DNA of 45,718 nucleotides, from contig DVNG01000110.1 in the NCBI GenBank assembly GCA_018714545.1, positions 1 to 45,718 of the forward strand. The letters are read 5' to 3'. The position numbers and the translations under genes were made by a program. Below, piece after piece: positions 8,789 through 17,522 of the stretch. Source of the stretch: Limousia pullorum (GTDB lineage: Bacteria > Bacillota > Clostridia > Oscillospirales > Acutalibacteraceae). The notes below the pieces were generated by a model, which had not been told where the DNA came from, ran no database searches, and saw only the letters and a list, made by a program, of their open reading frames with translations. The first letter of the stretch is position 1; every line of letters starts with the position of its first letter.

Positions 8789-10978
8789 TCACACCCTGCC
8801 AAATTGTTTTTCTATCTCTCTTCTTGATATTGAAACCACAATAGGTCTGCCATGTGGGCAGTATCTGAGCTGTGGATTTTCATGGAGAATTTTTACAATT
8901 TCCATAAGTTCTGCACTTGAATTGAGGTTTCCGCCTTTTACTGCGGCACGGCAAGCCACATTGTGATAAATCCAATCCATATGCTCTGTGGTAATATCTT
9001 TTTTATTTTTTGCGATGTATCCCGCCATTTCAATAACGGAATCGTGTATATCCTTTTCGTCAAGATACTGGGGAGCGCTTCGCACAATCAGTGTTCCGAA
9101 ACCGAAATCCTCTACATCAAATCCCGCTTCCTTAAACACATCAAGATGAGCTATACTGCTGTCGTAATCCATTTTGTCAAGCAAAACCCTTACAGGCTCC
9201 AAAAGCATTTGAGAAAAACCTTTTCCCTTTTCTTTTTTAAGCTTTTCATAAAGAATTCTCTCATGAGCCGCATGTTTGTCAATAAGCAGCATCTCTTTTT
9301 TCTCGTTTTCAAGGATAATATATGTATTGAAAAGTTCTCCTATAAAACGAGGCAATACTGTTTGCTCATCCTTTTCCAAAAGATTTTCACCTGTAAAGTT
9401 TTCTTCTTTAGGCTTTTGCACTGTTTCTGAGGTCATATCATTATCTTTGAAAACCTCTTTATTTAGCTTTGCATAAACATGGGCATTTTCATTTACTCCT
9501 GCAGAATCATTTAAGTCACGCTGGTTTTTATTTGAGGAAAAGTTTCCATGGTCCTTAAAGTTGGTTATAATCTTTTCCTTTAAAGCCTTTATATATTCAT
9601 CCGACGGGGTAACTTTTTTAATTGAGTCACCATCATTTTCAGCAAGAGGTTTCTTATCCTCTTTCTTTTCTTCTTTCTCCTCAAAAGTAATGGAAATATC
9701 CTCTTCTGTTTTGTTTTTAAATATATCAGAGCTATTATTCTCTGATGTTTTTTCTGCTTCTTTAAAGGGTTTTTCTTCAAGACTCAACGGCTTAATATTT
9801 TCCGAAACACTGTCAAGTTCAGAAATCGGGTCTGTTTTTTCTTCAGCTTTTGGAGGTTCATTTTTTTCTGCTTCTTCCAAATCACGCTTTTTAAATATCA
9901 TCTGCGCCATCTCAAAAGGATTTACCTTTGGAGTCTGAGGTTCAAATGAACTTTTTTGTAAAGAATTTATCACAGCTGATTTATTTGTATCCTCTTTCAG
10001 CAACGTAGATTTTACACCATGATAAACCGCATCAAAAACAGGCTTTTCATTTACAAAACGAACCTCTATTTTTGCCGGATGGACATTGACATCCACCATG
10101 CTGAAATCAAGCTGAATATTTAAAACACAGGCAGGAAATTTTCCCACCATTACAGAACCTTTACAGGCCTCTTCCAAAGCCACAACTCCGGTTTTCGTTT
10201 TGACGTAACGTCCATTGATGAAAAAATTCTGCATATTTCTGTTGGGACGGGCGTTGACAGGTCTTGAAATAAAACCGTAAACACGCACATTATCAAGGGT
10301 GTAATCCACCGGCATCAAAGTGTTTACAAATTCTCTTCCGAAAACCGAATATATGGCGGAACGCAGTTTTCCGTCACCTGTAGTTTTTAAAGCTACCTTT
10401 CCGTCCTTAATATAAGTAAATGCAATCTCAGGATGAGCTAAGGCAAGCCTGTCCATAACCGCCGAAACCGCATTGCCCTCTGAAATGTCCTTTTTTAGAA
10501 ATTTCATTCTTGCAGGAACATTGAAGAAAAGTTCACGGACAATAAAGGTTGTACCAACAGGACAACCAACATCCTCGAACAAGACCTCCTCTCCGCCCCT
10601 AACTCTGTAGGAGGTTCCCACAAAGTCTTCCGGACATCTGGTTATAAGGGTAAGGTCGGAAACGGCTGAAATAGACGCCAGAGCCTCTCCTCGAAATCCC
10701 AAAGTGCCTATTTTATCAAGGTCGCTTTGGTCTTTTATTTTACTGGTTGCATGGCGCAGAAATGCTTTTTTTACATCGTCACGCATAATTCCGCTGCCGT
10801 TGTCTGCAACCCTCATAAATGACACGCCGCCGTTTTTTATTTCAACAGTTATGGCGGTTGAACCGGCATCAATAGAGTTTTCCACCATTTCTTTTATTGC
10901 CGAAGCCGGTCTTTCAACAACCTCGCCTGCGGCAATAAGCTCCGCCATATGTTTATCTAAAACATTTATTCTTCCCAA
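8789..10978 (-). CDS. mutL: DNA mismatch repair protein MutL
   Basis: MutL couples MutS mismatch recognition to strand incision. The GHKL ATPase domain is clear: IAAGEVVERPASAIKEM, ENSIDAG, DNGSGI and TLGFRGEALASIS. A poorly conserved, acidic and lysine-rich linker spans about residues 350-520. The C-terminal endonuclease domain has the metal-site motif written DKHAAHERILYE, with Lys where Gln is usual, plus ACRAAVKGG and CPHGRPI. I chose the TTG at 10978 (MGRINVLDKH) because AAGGTGG lies 7 bases upstream and the family starts there; two in-frame GTG codons overlap that site. It follows mutS by 20 bases. Confidence 0.96.
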   Translation of the reverse strand: MGRINVLDKHMAELIAAGEVVERPASAIKEMVENSIDAGSTAITVEIKNGGVSFMRVADNGSGIMRDDVKKAFLRHATSKIKDQSDLDKIGTLGFRGEALASISAVSDLTLITRCPEDFVGTSYRVRGGEEVLFEDVGCPVGTTFIVRELFFNVPARMKFLKKDISEGNAVSAVMDRLALAHPEIAFTYIKDGKVALKTTGDGKLRSAIYSVFGREFVNTLMPVDYTLDNVRVYGFISRPVNARPNRNMQNFFINGRYVKTKTGVVALEEACKGSVMVGKFPACVLNIQLDFSMVDVNVHPAKIEVRFVNEKPVFDAVYHGVKSTLLKEDTNKSAVINSLQKSSFEPQTPKVNPFEMAQMIFKKRDLEEAEKNEPPKAEEKTDPISELDSVSENIKPLSLEEKPFKEAEKTSENNSSDIFKNKTEEDISITFEEKEEKKEDKKPLAENDGDSIKKVTPSDEYIKALKEKIITNFKDHGNFSSNKNQRDLNDSAGVNENAHVYAKLNKEVFKDNDMTSETVQKPKEENFTGENLLEKDEQTVLPRFIGELFNTYIILENEKKEMLLIDKHAAHERILYEKLKKEKGKGFSQMLLEPVRVLLDKMDYDSSIAHLDVFKEAGFDVEDFGFGTLIVRSAPQYLDEKDIHDSVIEMAGYIAKNKKDITTEHMDWIYHNVACRAAVKGGNLNSSAELMEIVKILHENPQLRYCPHGRPIVVSISRREIEKQFGRV

Positions 10979-10998
10979 ACGTGTCACCACCTTTTTTA

Positions 10999-13614
10999 TT
11001 ATTCTATAAGCTGTTTAAGCTCGTATATCACATTCAACGCTTCAATAGGCGTTAAAGTATTTACATCAATTTCTTTTAATCTCTCTTCCACCTTAGAGGG
11101 TGCGCTTTCAGTCAGCAAAAACGGTGAGGCAAATTCACTTGCCTGCTGTTTCGAGCTTTTTTTCTGTTCAGGAACATCCGGCTTTTTGCCGCTTTCCAGC
11201 TCAGAGAGTATTTTATTTGCTCTTTTTATAATCCAGTCGGGAACTCCTGCAAGCTTTGCAACTGCTACGCCGTAGCTGTCGTCGGCTCCTCCGGGAATTA
11301 TTCTTCTCAGGAATGTTATGTCGTCCCCTCGTCTTTTTACGGCAATGTTATAGTTTTTAACACCGTCAAGCAAATCCTCAAGAACCGTAAGCTCATGGTA
11401 GTGTGTAGCAAAAAGGGCTTTCGCTCCCAATTTCTTTTTATCAACCACATATTCCAAAACGGCTCTTGCAATGCTCATTCCGTCAAAAGTAGAAGTTCCT
11501 CTGCCTATCTCATCCAAAATAAGCAAACTCTTTGAAGTGGCGTTCATCACAATGTTTGCCACTTCGCTCATCTCAACCATAAATGTTGACTGACCTGCCG
11601 CCAAGTCGTCTGATGCGCCCACACGTGTGAAAACGCTGTCCACTATTCCCACATGAGCGTATGATGCAGGGACAAAGCTTCCCATCTGAGCCATTATAAC
11701 AATAAGGGCAGTCTGGCGCATGTATGTGGATTTACCTGCCATATTAGGGCCGGTAATTATAGCCACACGGCAGTTGTCGTTATCCAGATTTACATCGTTA
11801 GGAACAAAGGGTTCATTCTTTAAAATAGCTTCAACAACAGGATGACGGCTGTCCTTGAGCTTTATAACGCCGTCGAGGCTTATTTCAGGGCGCACATATC
11901 TATTGTCAACAGCCACATTTGCAAGGGAAACCAAAACATCCAGAACCGCTATTGTAGTTGCGGTTTTCTGAATTCTGTCCAGATTTTCAGCCACCTGTTT
12001 TCTTATACCGTCCAAAAGCTCATATTCAAGGGCGACTGAACGGTCTTTTGCTCCTAAAATTCTGCTTTCCAGAAGTTTAAGGTCATCGGTAATATAGCGT
12101 TCACAGTTGGTAAGGGTCTGCTTTCTTATGTAATTATCAGGAACTAAATCCTTTGAGGAATTTAAAATTTCAATATAATAACCGAATACTTTGTTATAGC
12201 CTATTTTAAGTTTTGGTATTCCTGTCTTTTCTTTTTCTCTTGTTTCGATATCAGCCAAAAGCTGTGAAGAATTGGTCATATCTCCACGCAGAACATCGAG
12301 CTCTTTATTAAATCCCTCTTTAATTATATTTCCCTCTCTCACAGAGAAAGGCGGGTCTACCGCAATAGAATTATCTATAAGTGTAAAGATATCCTCCAAA
12401 ACATCAAGTCCGGAATAAATCTCGGAAAGTTTGCTGGACTCACTGTCCTGAAGATAACATTTAACAGATGGAAGAACCTCCAAAGTGGAAGCAAGAGAAC
12501 GCAGGTCACGTCCGTTTGCAGAACCATACACTATTTTAGTAAGCAGTCTTTCCATATCGGAAATTCCCGATAAAAGATGTGCAAGCTCCATTCTCTTTTC
12601 CGTGTCCCCTGCAAGCTCTTCAACTGCGCTTTGTCTGTTGATTATCTCACAGATATTCATAAGAGGCTTTTCAATCCAGCTTCTGATAAGCCGCTTGCCC
12701 ATAGGGGTTTTGGTCTTATCCAGCACCCAGAGAAGAGAACCCTTTTTCTCATTGCCTCTCATGGTTTGTGTAAGCTCAAGATTTCGGCAGGTGTTGTAAT
12801 CAAGCCTCAAATACTGACTGTCAGTAAAAATCTTGATTTTATTTATTCTTTCAAGTCCCACCATCTGAGTTACTGAAAGGTATTCCAAAAGTCCGCCCAA
12901 GGCTTTTATAACCAAAGGCATTTGTGAAATCTTCTGAAACTCATCCGTTGGGAATTGGTTTTCAAGCTCATTACGGCACTTATTCTCATCGTATTTTTCA
13001 TCTTCAAACATTTCCACAGAAGCGGAAAGCTTTTCAGAGATAAATGTATCCAGCTTTTTGATGTTTATTACATCTCCGCCGATAAGAATTTCTCTGGGAG
13101 AAAATGCCGTAAGCTGATTTTTAACAAGCTCGCCTGTTGCTGTGCTGTCGCTTACCACAGTCACCAAAAGCTCGCCTGTTGAAATATCGCAAAAACACAT
13201 TCCCGTATCATTGCCAAGGCCGTAAAGGGAAGCTATATAATTGTTTTTTCCCTCATCCAGCATACTGCTTTCAAGCACTGTACCGGGAGTTACAATTCGT
13301 ATAATCTCTCTTTTTACAAGACCTTTTGCCTTTGCAGGGTCCTCGGTTTGCTCGCATATGGCAACCTTGTAGCCCTTTGCCACAAGCTTTGCAAGATATC
13401 CCTCATAGCTGTGAAAAGGTATTCCGCACATAGGCGCACGTTCGGGCAAACCGCAGTCTTTTCCTGTCAAAGTGAGATTGAGCTCACGGGAAGCTATTTT
13501 TGCATCGTCAAAAAACATTTCATAAAAATCTCCCAAGCGGAAGAATAAAATGCTGTCTTTATTTTTTTCTTTTATTTCGCAGTACTGCTGCATCATTGGC
13601 GATAAATCAGCCAT
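10999..13614 (-). CDS. mutS: DNA mismatch repair protein MutS
   Basis: MutS binds mispaired DNA and signals to MutL. The mismatch-reading Phe-X-Glu is in FRLGDFYEMFFDDA near residue 30. The connector, lever and clamp regions follow. The ATPase has Walker A GPNMAGKSTYM near residue 620, then LILDEIGRGTSTFDG (Walker B) and FATHYHEL. The 871 residues are usual for MutS1. The C-terminal tail near residues 800-840 is Lys/Ser rich and ends in a helix expected for dimer contacts. No MutS2 feature (Smr domain) is present. It is followed closely by mutL in the same transcript. Confidence 0.98.
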   Translation of the reverse strand: MADLSPMMQQYCEIKEKNKDSILFFRLGDFYEMFFDDAKIASRELNLTLTGKDCGLPERAPMCGIPFHSYEGYLAKLVAKGYKVAICEQTEDPAKAKGLVKREIIRIVTPGTVLESSMLDEGKNNYIASLYGLGNDTGMCFCDISTGELLVTVVSDSTATGELVKNQLTAFSPREILIGGDVINIKKLDTFISEKLSASVEMFEDEKYDENKCRNELENQFPTDEFQKISQMPLVIKALGGLLEYLSVTQMVGLERINKIKIFTDSQYLRLDYNTCRNLELTQTMRGNEKKGSLLWVLDKTKTPMGKRLIRSWIEKPLMNICEIINRQSAVEELAGDTEKRMELAHLLSGISDMERLLTKIVYGSANGRDLRSLASTLEVLPSVKCYLQDSESSKLSEIYSGLDVLEDIFTLIDNSIAVDPPFSVREGNIIKEGFNKELDVLRGDMTNSSQLLADIETREKEKTGIPKLKIGYNKVFGYYIEILNSSKDLVPDNYIRKQTLTNCERYITDDLKLLESRILGAKDRSVALEYELLDGIRKQVAENLDRIQKTATTIAVLDVLVSLANVAVDNRYVRPEISLDGVIKLKDSRHPVVEAILKNEPFVPNDVNLDNDNCRVAIITGPNMAGKSTYMRQTALIVIMAQMGSFVPASYAHVGIVDSVFTRVGASDDLAAGQSTFMVEMSEVANIVMNATSKSLLILDEIGRGTSTFDGMSIARAVLEYVVDKKKLGAKALFATHYHELTVLEDLLDGVKNYNIAVKRRGDDITFLRRIIPGGADDSYGVAVAKLAGVPDWIIKRANKILSELESGKKPDVPEQKKSSKQQASEFASPFLLTESAPSKVEERLKEIDVNTLTPIEALNVIYELKQLIE

Positions 13615-13660
13615 TTACATACTTCCTTTCCTTATTTTAGGGAGATAAAATAAGTTTTTA

Positions 13661-14068
13661 TCAGCCGCATCCGCCGCATGTTGAGCAGCTTCCTGAGCAG
13701 CTTGACTGTGAGTAGTCGGCAGTTGCAGGGTCTGCGCCCTCAGCACACTGAGTAATGATAGCAGTAACTCTCTGCATAATAGCGTCAAACTCATTTTTAG
13801 CCTCGTTGTAGGCTGTCATGTTTTCATTTTTCATAATATCTGCGTAAACGTGGCGCATTTCAGCGTTGAGCTCCTTGAGCTTCTCATCGCTTCTGTCCTC
13901 TTTGGAAGCCTCGTTGTTGATAGCCATTCTCTTGAGGTTAAACTCTCCGATAAGTCTCTGAAGGTCGATATCTGCGTCTGCCTTTTTCTGAGCATCCATA
14001 AGCTTTTTAAAACTTTCCTCCTGCTGGAGTGCTCTTCCCAAATCTCTTGTCATTTCAATAATATCCAT
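13661..14068 (-). CDS. YlbF/YmcA (Ric) family protein with Cys-rich tail
   Basis: The helical body (MDIIEMTRDLGRALQQEESF, LIGEFNLKRMAINNEASKE) matches the YlbF/YmcA family. In B. subtilis YlbF, YmcA and YaaT form the Ric complex, which tunes RNase Y and binds iron-sulfur clusters. Here the last 25 residues hold six cysteines (CAEG, then CSGSCSTCGGCG), which may ligate a cluster. In B. subtilis ymcA sits directly after miaB, as this gene does, favouring a YmcA/RicA-like role, but one copy may serve for both paralogues. The ATG at 14068 has GGAGG about 9 bases upstream; an upstream in-frame extension overlaps miaB and lacks family similarity. Confidence 0.85.
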   Translation of the reverse strand: MDIIEMTRDLGRALQQEESFKKLMDAQKKADADIDLQRLIGEFNLKRMAINNEASKEDRSDEKLKELNAEMRHVYADIMKNENMTAYNEAKNEFDAIMQRVTAIITQCAEGADPATADYSQSSCSGSCSTCGGCG

Positions 14069-14117
14069 TTTAATTTTCCTCCGTTTTATATTATCAATGT
14101 ATTTTTCTAATTTATTA

Positions 14118-15524
14118 TCAAAGAAGCTTTCCTCTGAGTATCCAGTTTCGGGCTTCTGTGATTTCTGCATTTTGGAATGTTCCAATAGTGTTTTTATCTC
14201 CCGGAAGCTCTACAACGATGTTGCCTGAGGTTCTTCCTGCAAGCATACCGTCTTTTCCTGTTTCGCCTTCTATCAAAATTCTCTGAGTTGTTCCTACCAT
14301 AGCAGCGCATCTCTTTGCGGCGATTTCTTCCTGAACCGCCAAAAGCTCGGAAAACCACTTTGATTTTTCCTCATAAGGTATCGGGTCATCCATTTTTGCC
14401 GCCGGTGTTCCAACTCTCGGAGAGTAGATAAAGGTAAACAATGATGTAAACTCTACCTTTCTGATAAGCTCCAAGGTCTGTTTGAAATCCTCATAGGTTT
14501 CACCCGGGAATCCTACAATTATATCGCTGGTAAGTGAAACATCCGGTATTTTGCTTTTTGCATAATCTATAATACTCAAGTATTTTTCCACATTATAGCG
14601 TCTGTTCATAAGCTTTAAAATTCTGTCGCTTCCTGACTGGAAAGGCAGATGCAGATGCTTGCTTATATGTTTGCCTGAAGCCATTGTGTCGATAAGTTCC
14701 TTTGTGCAGTCCTTTGGATGTGAGGTCATAAATCTTAAAAGATAATCGCCCTCGATATCGTCAATCTTTTTCAAAAGCTCTGCAAAGGTGATTTTCTCTT
14801 CAAGGCCTTTTCCATAAGAATTTACGTTTTGACCCAGCAATGTTATATCCTTATAGCCTGCTTCAATCATATTTTTGGCTTCCTGAAGAATTACCGAGCT
14901 TTCACGGCTTCTCTCTCTTCCACGCACATAAGGCACTATGCAGTATGTGCAGAAGTTATCACAGCCATACATGATAGGAAGCCAGCCTTTAAAGCTTCCG
15001 TCACGTCTTACAGGTATTCCCTCATGTACCAAAAGGTCGTCGTTATCTCTTTCAAAGACTCTCTTTCCGTCAACAAGTGACTTATACAGAAGCTGCGGGA
15101 AAATATGCATACAGTGTGTTCCGAATACAAGACCAACAAAAGGAAAGCTCTTGTAAATCTTGTTTGCCACACGCTCCTGCTCCATCATGCATCCGCACAA
15201 AGCGATAAGCACTGACGGATGCTTTCTTTTAAGTGACTTTAAAGCTCCCACATTTCCGAAAACTCTGTCCTCGGCATGTTCTCTTACGGCGCAGGTGTTA
15301 AAAAGAATAAAATCTGCATCGTTTGGGTTATCTGTAAACTCATAACCGCACATGGAGAGCATTCCCTTTATCTTCTCGCTGTCTGCAACATTCTGCTGAC
15401 AACCGTAGGTTCTGATATAGGCAAGAGGCACTTCTCCCCTTTTTCTTATCTCCATAATCTCTGCGATGAGTTTTGTATAATCGTTTTGAATTTCCGGTGA
15501 ATTGTTTAAATTGTCGTTAAGCAA
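14118..15524 (-). CDS. miaB: tRNA-2-methylthio-N6-dimethylallyladenosine synthase MiaB
   Basis: MiaB is a radical SAM enzyme with two 4Fe-4S clusters that adds the 2-methylthio group to i6A37. The N-terminal cluster cysteines lie in TYGCQQN, FNTCAVREHAEDR and ALCGCMMEQE. The radical SAM motif is CDNFCTYC, followed by VPYVRGRERSR. A TRAM domain ends the protein. I place the start at TTG 15524 because GGGGG stands about 10 bases upstream. The in-frame ATG at 15557 has no Shine-Dalgarno and coincides with the predicted transcription start of the promoter at 15561-15589. The upstream ATG would add 11 residues. Confidence 0.95.
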   Translation of the reverse strand: MLNDNLNNSPEIQNDYTKLIAEIMEIRKRGEVPLAYIRTYGCQQNVADSEKIKGMLSMCGYEFTDNPNDADFILFNTCAVREHAEDRVFGNVGALKSLKRKHPSVLIALCGCMMEQERVANKIYKSFPFVGLVFGTHCMHIFPQLLYKSLVDGKRVFERDNDDLLVHEGIPVRRDGSFKGWLPIMYGCDNFCTYCIVPYVRGRERSRESSVILQEAKNMIEAGYKDITLLGQNVNSYGKGLEEKITFAELLKKIDDIEGDYLLRFMTSHPKDCTKELIDTMASGKHISKHLHLPFQSGSDRILKLMNRRYNVEKYLSIIDYAKSKIPDVSLTSDIIVGFPGETYEDFKQTLELIRKVEFTSLFTFIYSPRVGTPAAKMDDPIPYEEKSKWFSELLAVQEEIAAKRCAAMVGTTQRILIEGETGKDGMLAGRTSGNIVVELPGDKNTIGTFQNAEITEARNWILRGKLL

Positions 15525-15560
15525 CGGACAAAATCCCCCATTCTCTTGTAGTATCATGTT

Positions 15561-15589
15561 ATTCTACCACAAAATACGCTTTTTTTCAA
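15561..15589 (-). promoter_or_regulatory. promoter of the miaB-mutS-mutL-miaA-sepF operon
   Basis: On the minus strand TTGAAA (15589-15584) and TAGAAT (15566-15561) are 17 bases apart. The predicted start near 15554 leaves a leader of about 30 bases before the TTG start of miaB. No terminator is visible between yunB and this site, so read-through may add to it. Confidence 0.7.
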
Positions 15590-15644
15590 GTAAATAAGGT
15601 TATGAGATTGCTTAAAAACAAAATATTCAGATAACCGTCAATTT

Positions 15645-16280
15645 TTATATACCATAATATCTGCTGTACTGGGGAACCTCTCCTCCGATAACCGTCTGAG
15701 ATATTATATAATTGGTTGTTACCTCTATTTCCTCTTCATATCCGTACGCCGCAAGTATCACCGTTCCGGTAACAGTAAGCTCCACCTGATGGAGTGTCTG
15801 ATTTATTGCGGCACTTTCAAAGCTGTCAGTAATCTGAGCCTCAAAGCTGCCTGTTAAAAAATAAGTGAATGCTATATCTGGACCAACCTCTGTAAGAAGT
15901 GTAAGCCCTGAAAAAGCTCCTATTGGTATACTTATGTTTTCCGTATGTATTTTTTCAAGAGATGCTGAAATTTCACTTTCCAAATCGCTTTTAAATTTGT
16001 TCACAGAATCAGCGTCGGTATTTACGGCGGTTACCGTTCCGTCACCGTTTGTGGAAATATTTACAAAATCTTCATTCGGAGACTCCTCAAGGGTTTTTGT
16101 AACTGCGTCTGAGATACATTTCTGAACAACAACTTTCCCCTTGGTTCTTATAAAGTTATCCTGTATCGGCTTTACCTGATATTCAAACACTGCCGCCAGC
16201 GCCACACAAAGTACAAAAAAGAAAATCAGATATTTTTTAAAAATTTTCCTTTTCTTACTTTTAGTTTTTTTATAAAGCAT
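15645..16280 (-). CDS. yunB: sporulation protein YunB
   Basis: YunB is a sporulation protein of spore-forming Firmicutes with an undefined biochemical role. A basic N-terminus (KKTKSKKRKIFKK) precedes one membrane segment near residues 20-38. The rest should lie outside the membrane. The family block IPIGAFSGLTLLTEVGP is visible near residues 120-136, followed by a beta-rich C-terminal domain. At 211 residues it is slightly shorter than B. subtilis YunB. The ATG at 16280 has GGGAGG 8 bases upstream, and that site lies inside a terminator hairpin. It is the main hint in the window that the organism makes spores. Confidence 0.82.
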   Translation of the reverse strand: MLYKKTKSKKRKIFKKYLIFFFVLCVALAAVFEYQVKPIQDNFIRTKGKVVVQKCISDAVTKTLEESPNEDFVNISTNGDGTVTAVNTDADSVNKFKSDLESEISASLEKIHTENISIPIGAFSGLTLLTEVGPDIAFTYFLTGSFEAQITDSFESAAINQTLHQVELTVTGTVILAAYGYEEEIEVTTNYIISQTVIGGEVPQYSRYYGI

Positions 16281-16283
16281 AAA

Positions 16284-16317
16284 AAACACCTCCCGCTATT
16301 ATACACGGAAGGTGTTT
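16284..16317 (-). terminator. terminator hairpin containing a -10 box and the yunB RBS
   Basis: On the minus strand a 12-bp stem with one mismatch (16317-16306 against 16295-16284) encloses a 10-base loop and runs into a T tract, so it should end the efp/CD1247-like transcript. The loop contains TATAAT (16303-16298) and the 3' arm contains GGGAGG (16294-16289), the yunB ribosome binding site. No good -35 is visible. Confidence 0.75.
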
Positions 16318-16345
16318 ATTTTGTTACTTGTGACCGGAAATTAAA

Positions 16346-16813
16346 TTACTCTTCCTCGCCTTTAGCGCACTCGTCGCAACCGCACTCCTCGTCCTCAAGC
16401 TCTGAGAAATCAAACTCGAGAGTTTCGCCGCACTTAGGGCAGTTGATCTCGCCGCAGAGAAGAACATCCTCAGAAACGCTGATTGTCTCGCCGCAGGTTG
16501 GGCATGTTACATCATAGTAAACATCCTCTTCCTCGTCGTCACCGCCGCAGCAGCCGCAGTCACAATCGTCGTCGCACACGTCCTCGTCATAATCCTCATA
16601 GAAATCATCCTCAAGGTATGAGAGATCCTCGTCAACAGCATCAATCTGCTCTGAAAGTTCATCATAGAGGTCTTCCATCTGAGTTACTGTGAAAGACATA
16701 TCGTCCAAAAGCTCAATAATAGCATTGAGAACCTTTACCTCGTCCTTTGACTGGTCAAGATTAAGACCTTCTGCCAAACCTCTGATGTAAGCAATTTTTT
16801 CGTTCAAGTTCAT
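16346..16813 (-). CDS. CD1247-type zinc-ribbon protein
   Basis: The first 70 residues form a helical domain (MNLNEKIAYIRGLAEGLNLD, then VLNAIIELLDDM) that I recognise as the CD1247 N-terminal domain of Clostridia; its function is unknown. An extremely acidic stretch follows. The C-terminus has a zinc-ribbon pattern (CPTCGE ... CPKCGE about 20 residues apart). Two further cysteine clusters (CDDDCDCGCCGG before and CGCDEC after) are unusual. It follows efp by 25 bases and has AAGGAG before the ATG. Co-transcription with efp suggests a housekeeping or translation-linked role, but this is only inference. Confidence 0.8.
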   Translation of the reverse strand: MNLNEKIAYIRGLAEGLNLDQSKDEVKVLNAIIELLDDMSFTVTQMEDLYDELSEQIDAVDEDLSYLEDDFYEDYDEDVCDDDCDCGCCGGDDEEEDVYYDVTCPTCGETISVSEDVLLCGEINCPKCGETLEFDFSELEDEECGCDECAKGEEE

Positions 16814-16838
16814 AGTAAAATCTCCTTAAATCTGTGCA

Positions 16839-17396
16839 TTATGCACGGCCCATGTACTCGCCTGTTCTTGTATCGATCTGAATCATTTCGCCCTCATCGA
16901 TGAAGAGAGGAACCTTGATTTCAGCGCCTGTCTCAAGAGTTGCAGGCTTTGTTGCATTTGTAGCTGTGTCGCCCTTAAATCCAGGGTCTGTCTTTGTTAC
17001 CATAAGCTCAACAAAGTTTGGTGGCTCTACGCCGAAAACATTGCCCTTGTAAGAAAGAATCTTGCAAACCATGTTCTCTTTTACAAACTTAAAGTTGTCG
17101 CCGAGAATGGATTTATTTATCGGGATCTGCTCCCATGTCTCTGTATCCATGAAATAGTAGAGGTCGCCGTCTTCGTAGCTGTACTCCATATCTCTTCTCT
17201 CGATAAAAGCTGTTGGATATTTATCATTTGGGTTGAAAGTCTTTTCAACAACAGCGCCTGTGATTACATTTCTGATTTTTGTTCTTACGAAAGCAGCACC
17301 CTTACCTGGCTTAACATGCTGAAATTCGATAATAGAAACAACCTGTCCATCCATTTCAAATGTAACGCCGTTTCTGAAATCTCCTGCAGATATCAT
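16839..17396 (-). CDS. efp: elongation factor P
   Basis: EF-P binds between the P and E sites and rescues ribosomes stalled at polyproline runs. The 185 residues form the three expected beta-barrel domains. The tip loop of domain I reads VKPGKGAAFVRTK, with the Lys that some bacteria modify. The domain II/III signature PPNFVELMVTKTDPGFKGDT is present, and the protein ends in TRTGEYMGRA. The leader holds two GGAGG motifs; the one 9 bases from the ATG should be used. It has its own promoter at 17475-17503. No EF-P modification gene is visible in the window. Confidence 0.98.
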   Translation of the reverse strand: MISAGDFRNGVTFEMDGQVVSIIEFQHVKPGKGAAFVRTKIRNVITGAVVEKTFNPNDKYPTAFIERRDMEYSYEDGDLYYFMDTETWEQIPINKSILGDNFKFVKENMVCKILSYKGNVFGVEPPNFVELMVTKTDPGFKGDTATNATKPATLETGAEIKVPLFIDEGEMIQIDTRTGEYMGRA

Positions 17397-17474
17397 AAGT
17401 TAATTCCTCCTATTTATTCCTCCGCCGCATCTTTTTGCGCCAAACAAAAAAATTTGTCGGTACTCAACAATTAT

Positions 17475-17503
17475 ATTATACATAAAAGCGACATAAAAAT
17501 CAA
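17475..17503 (-). promoter_or_regulatory. promoter of efp
   Basis: On the minus strand TTGATT (17503-17498) and TATAAT (17480-17475) are 17 bases apart, just past the stop of the M24 peptidase gene. The leader is about 75 bases. Confidence 0.8.
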
Positions 17504-17522
17504 TGACTTTTTGCAATAAAAA

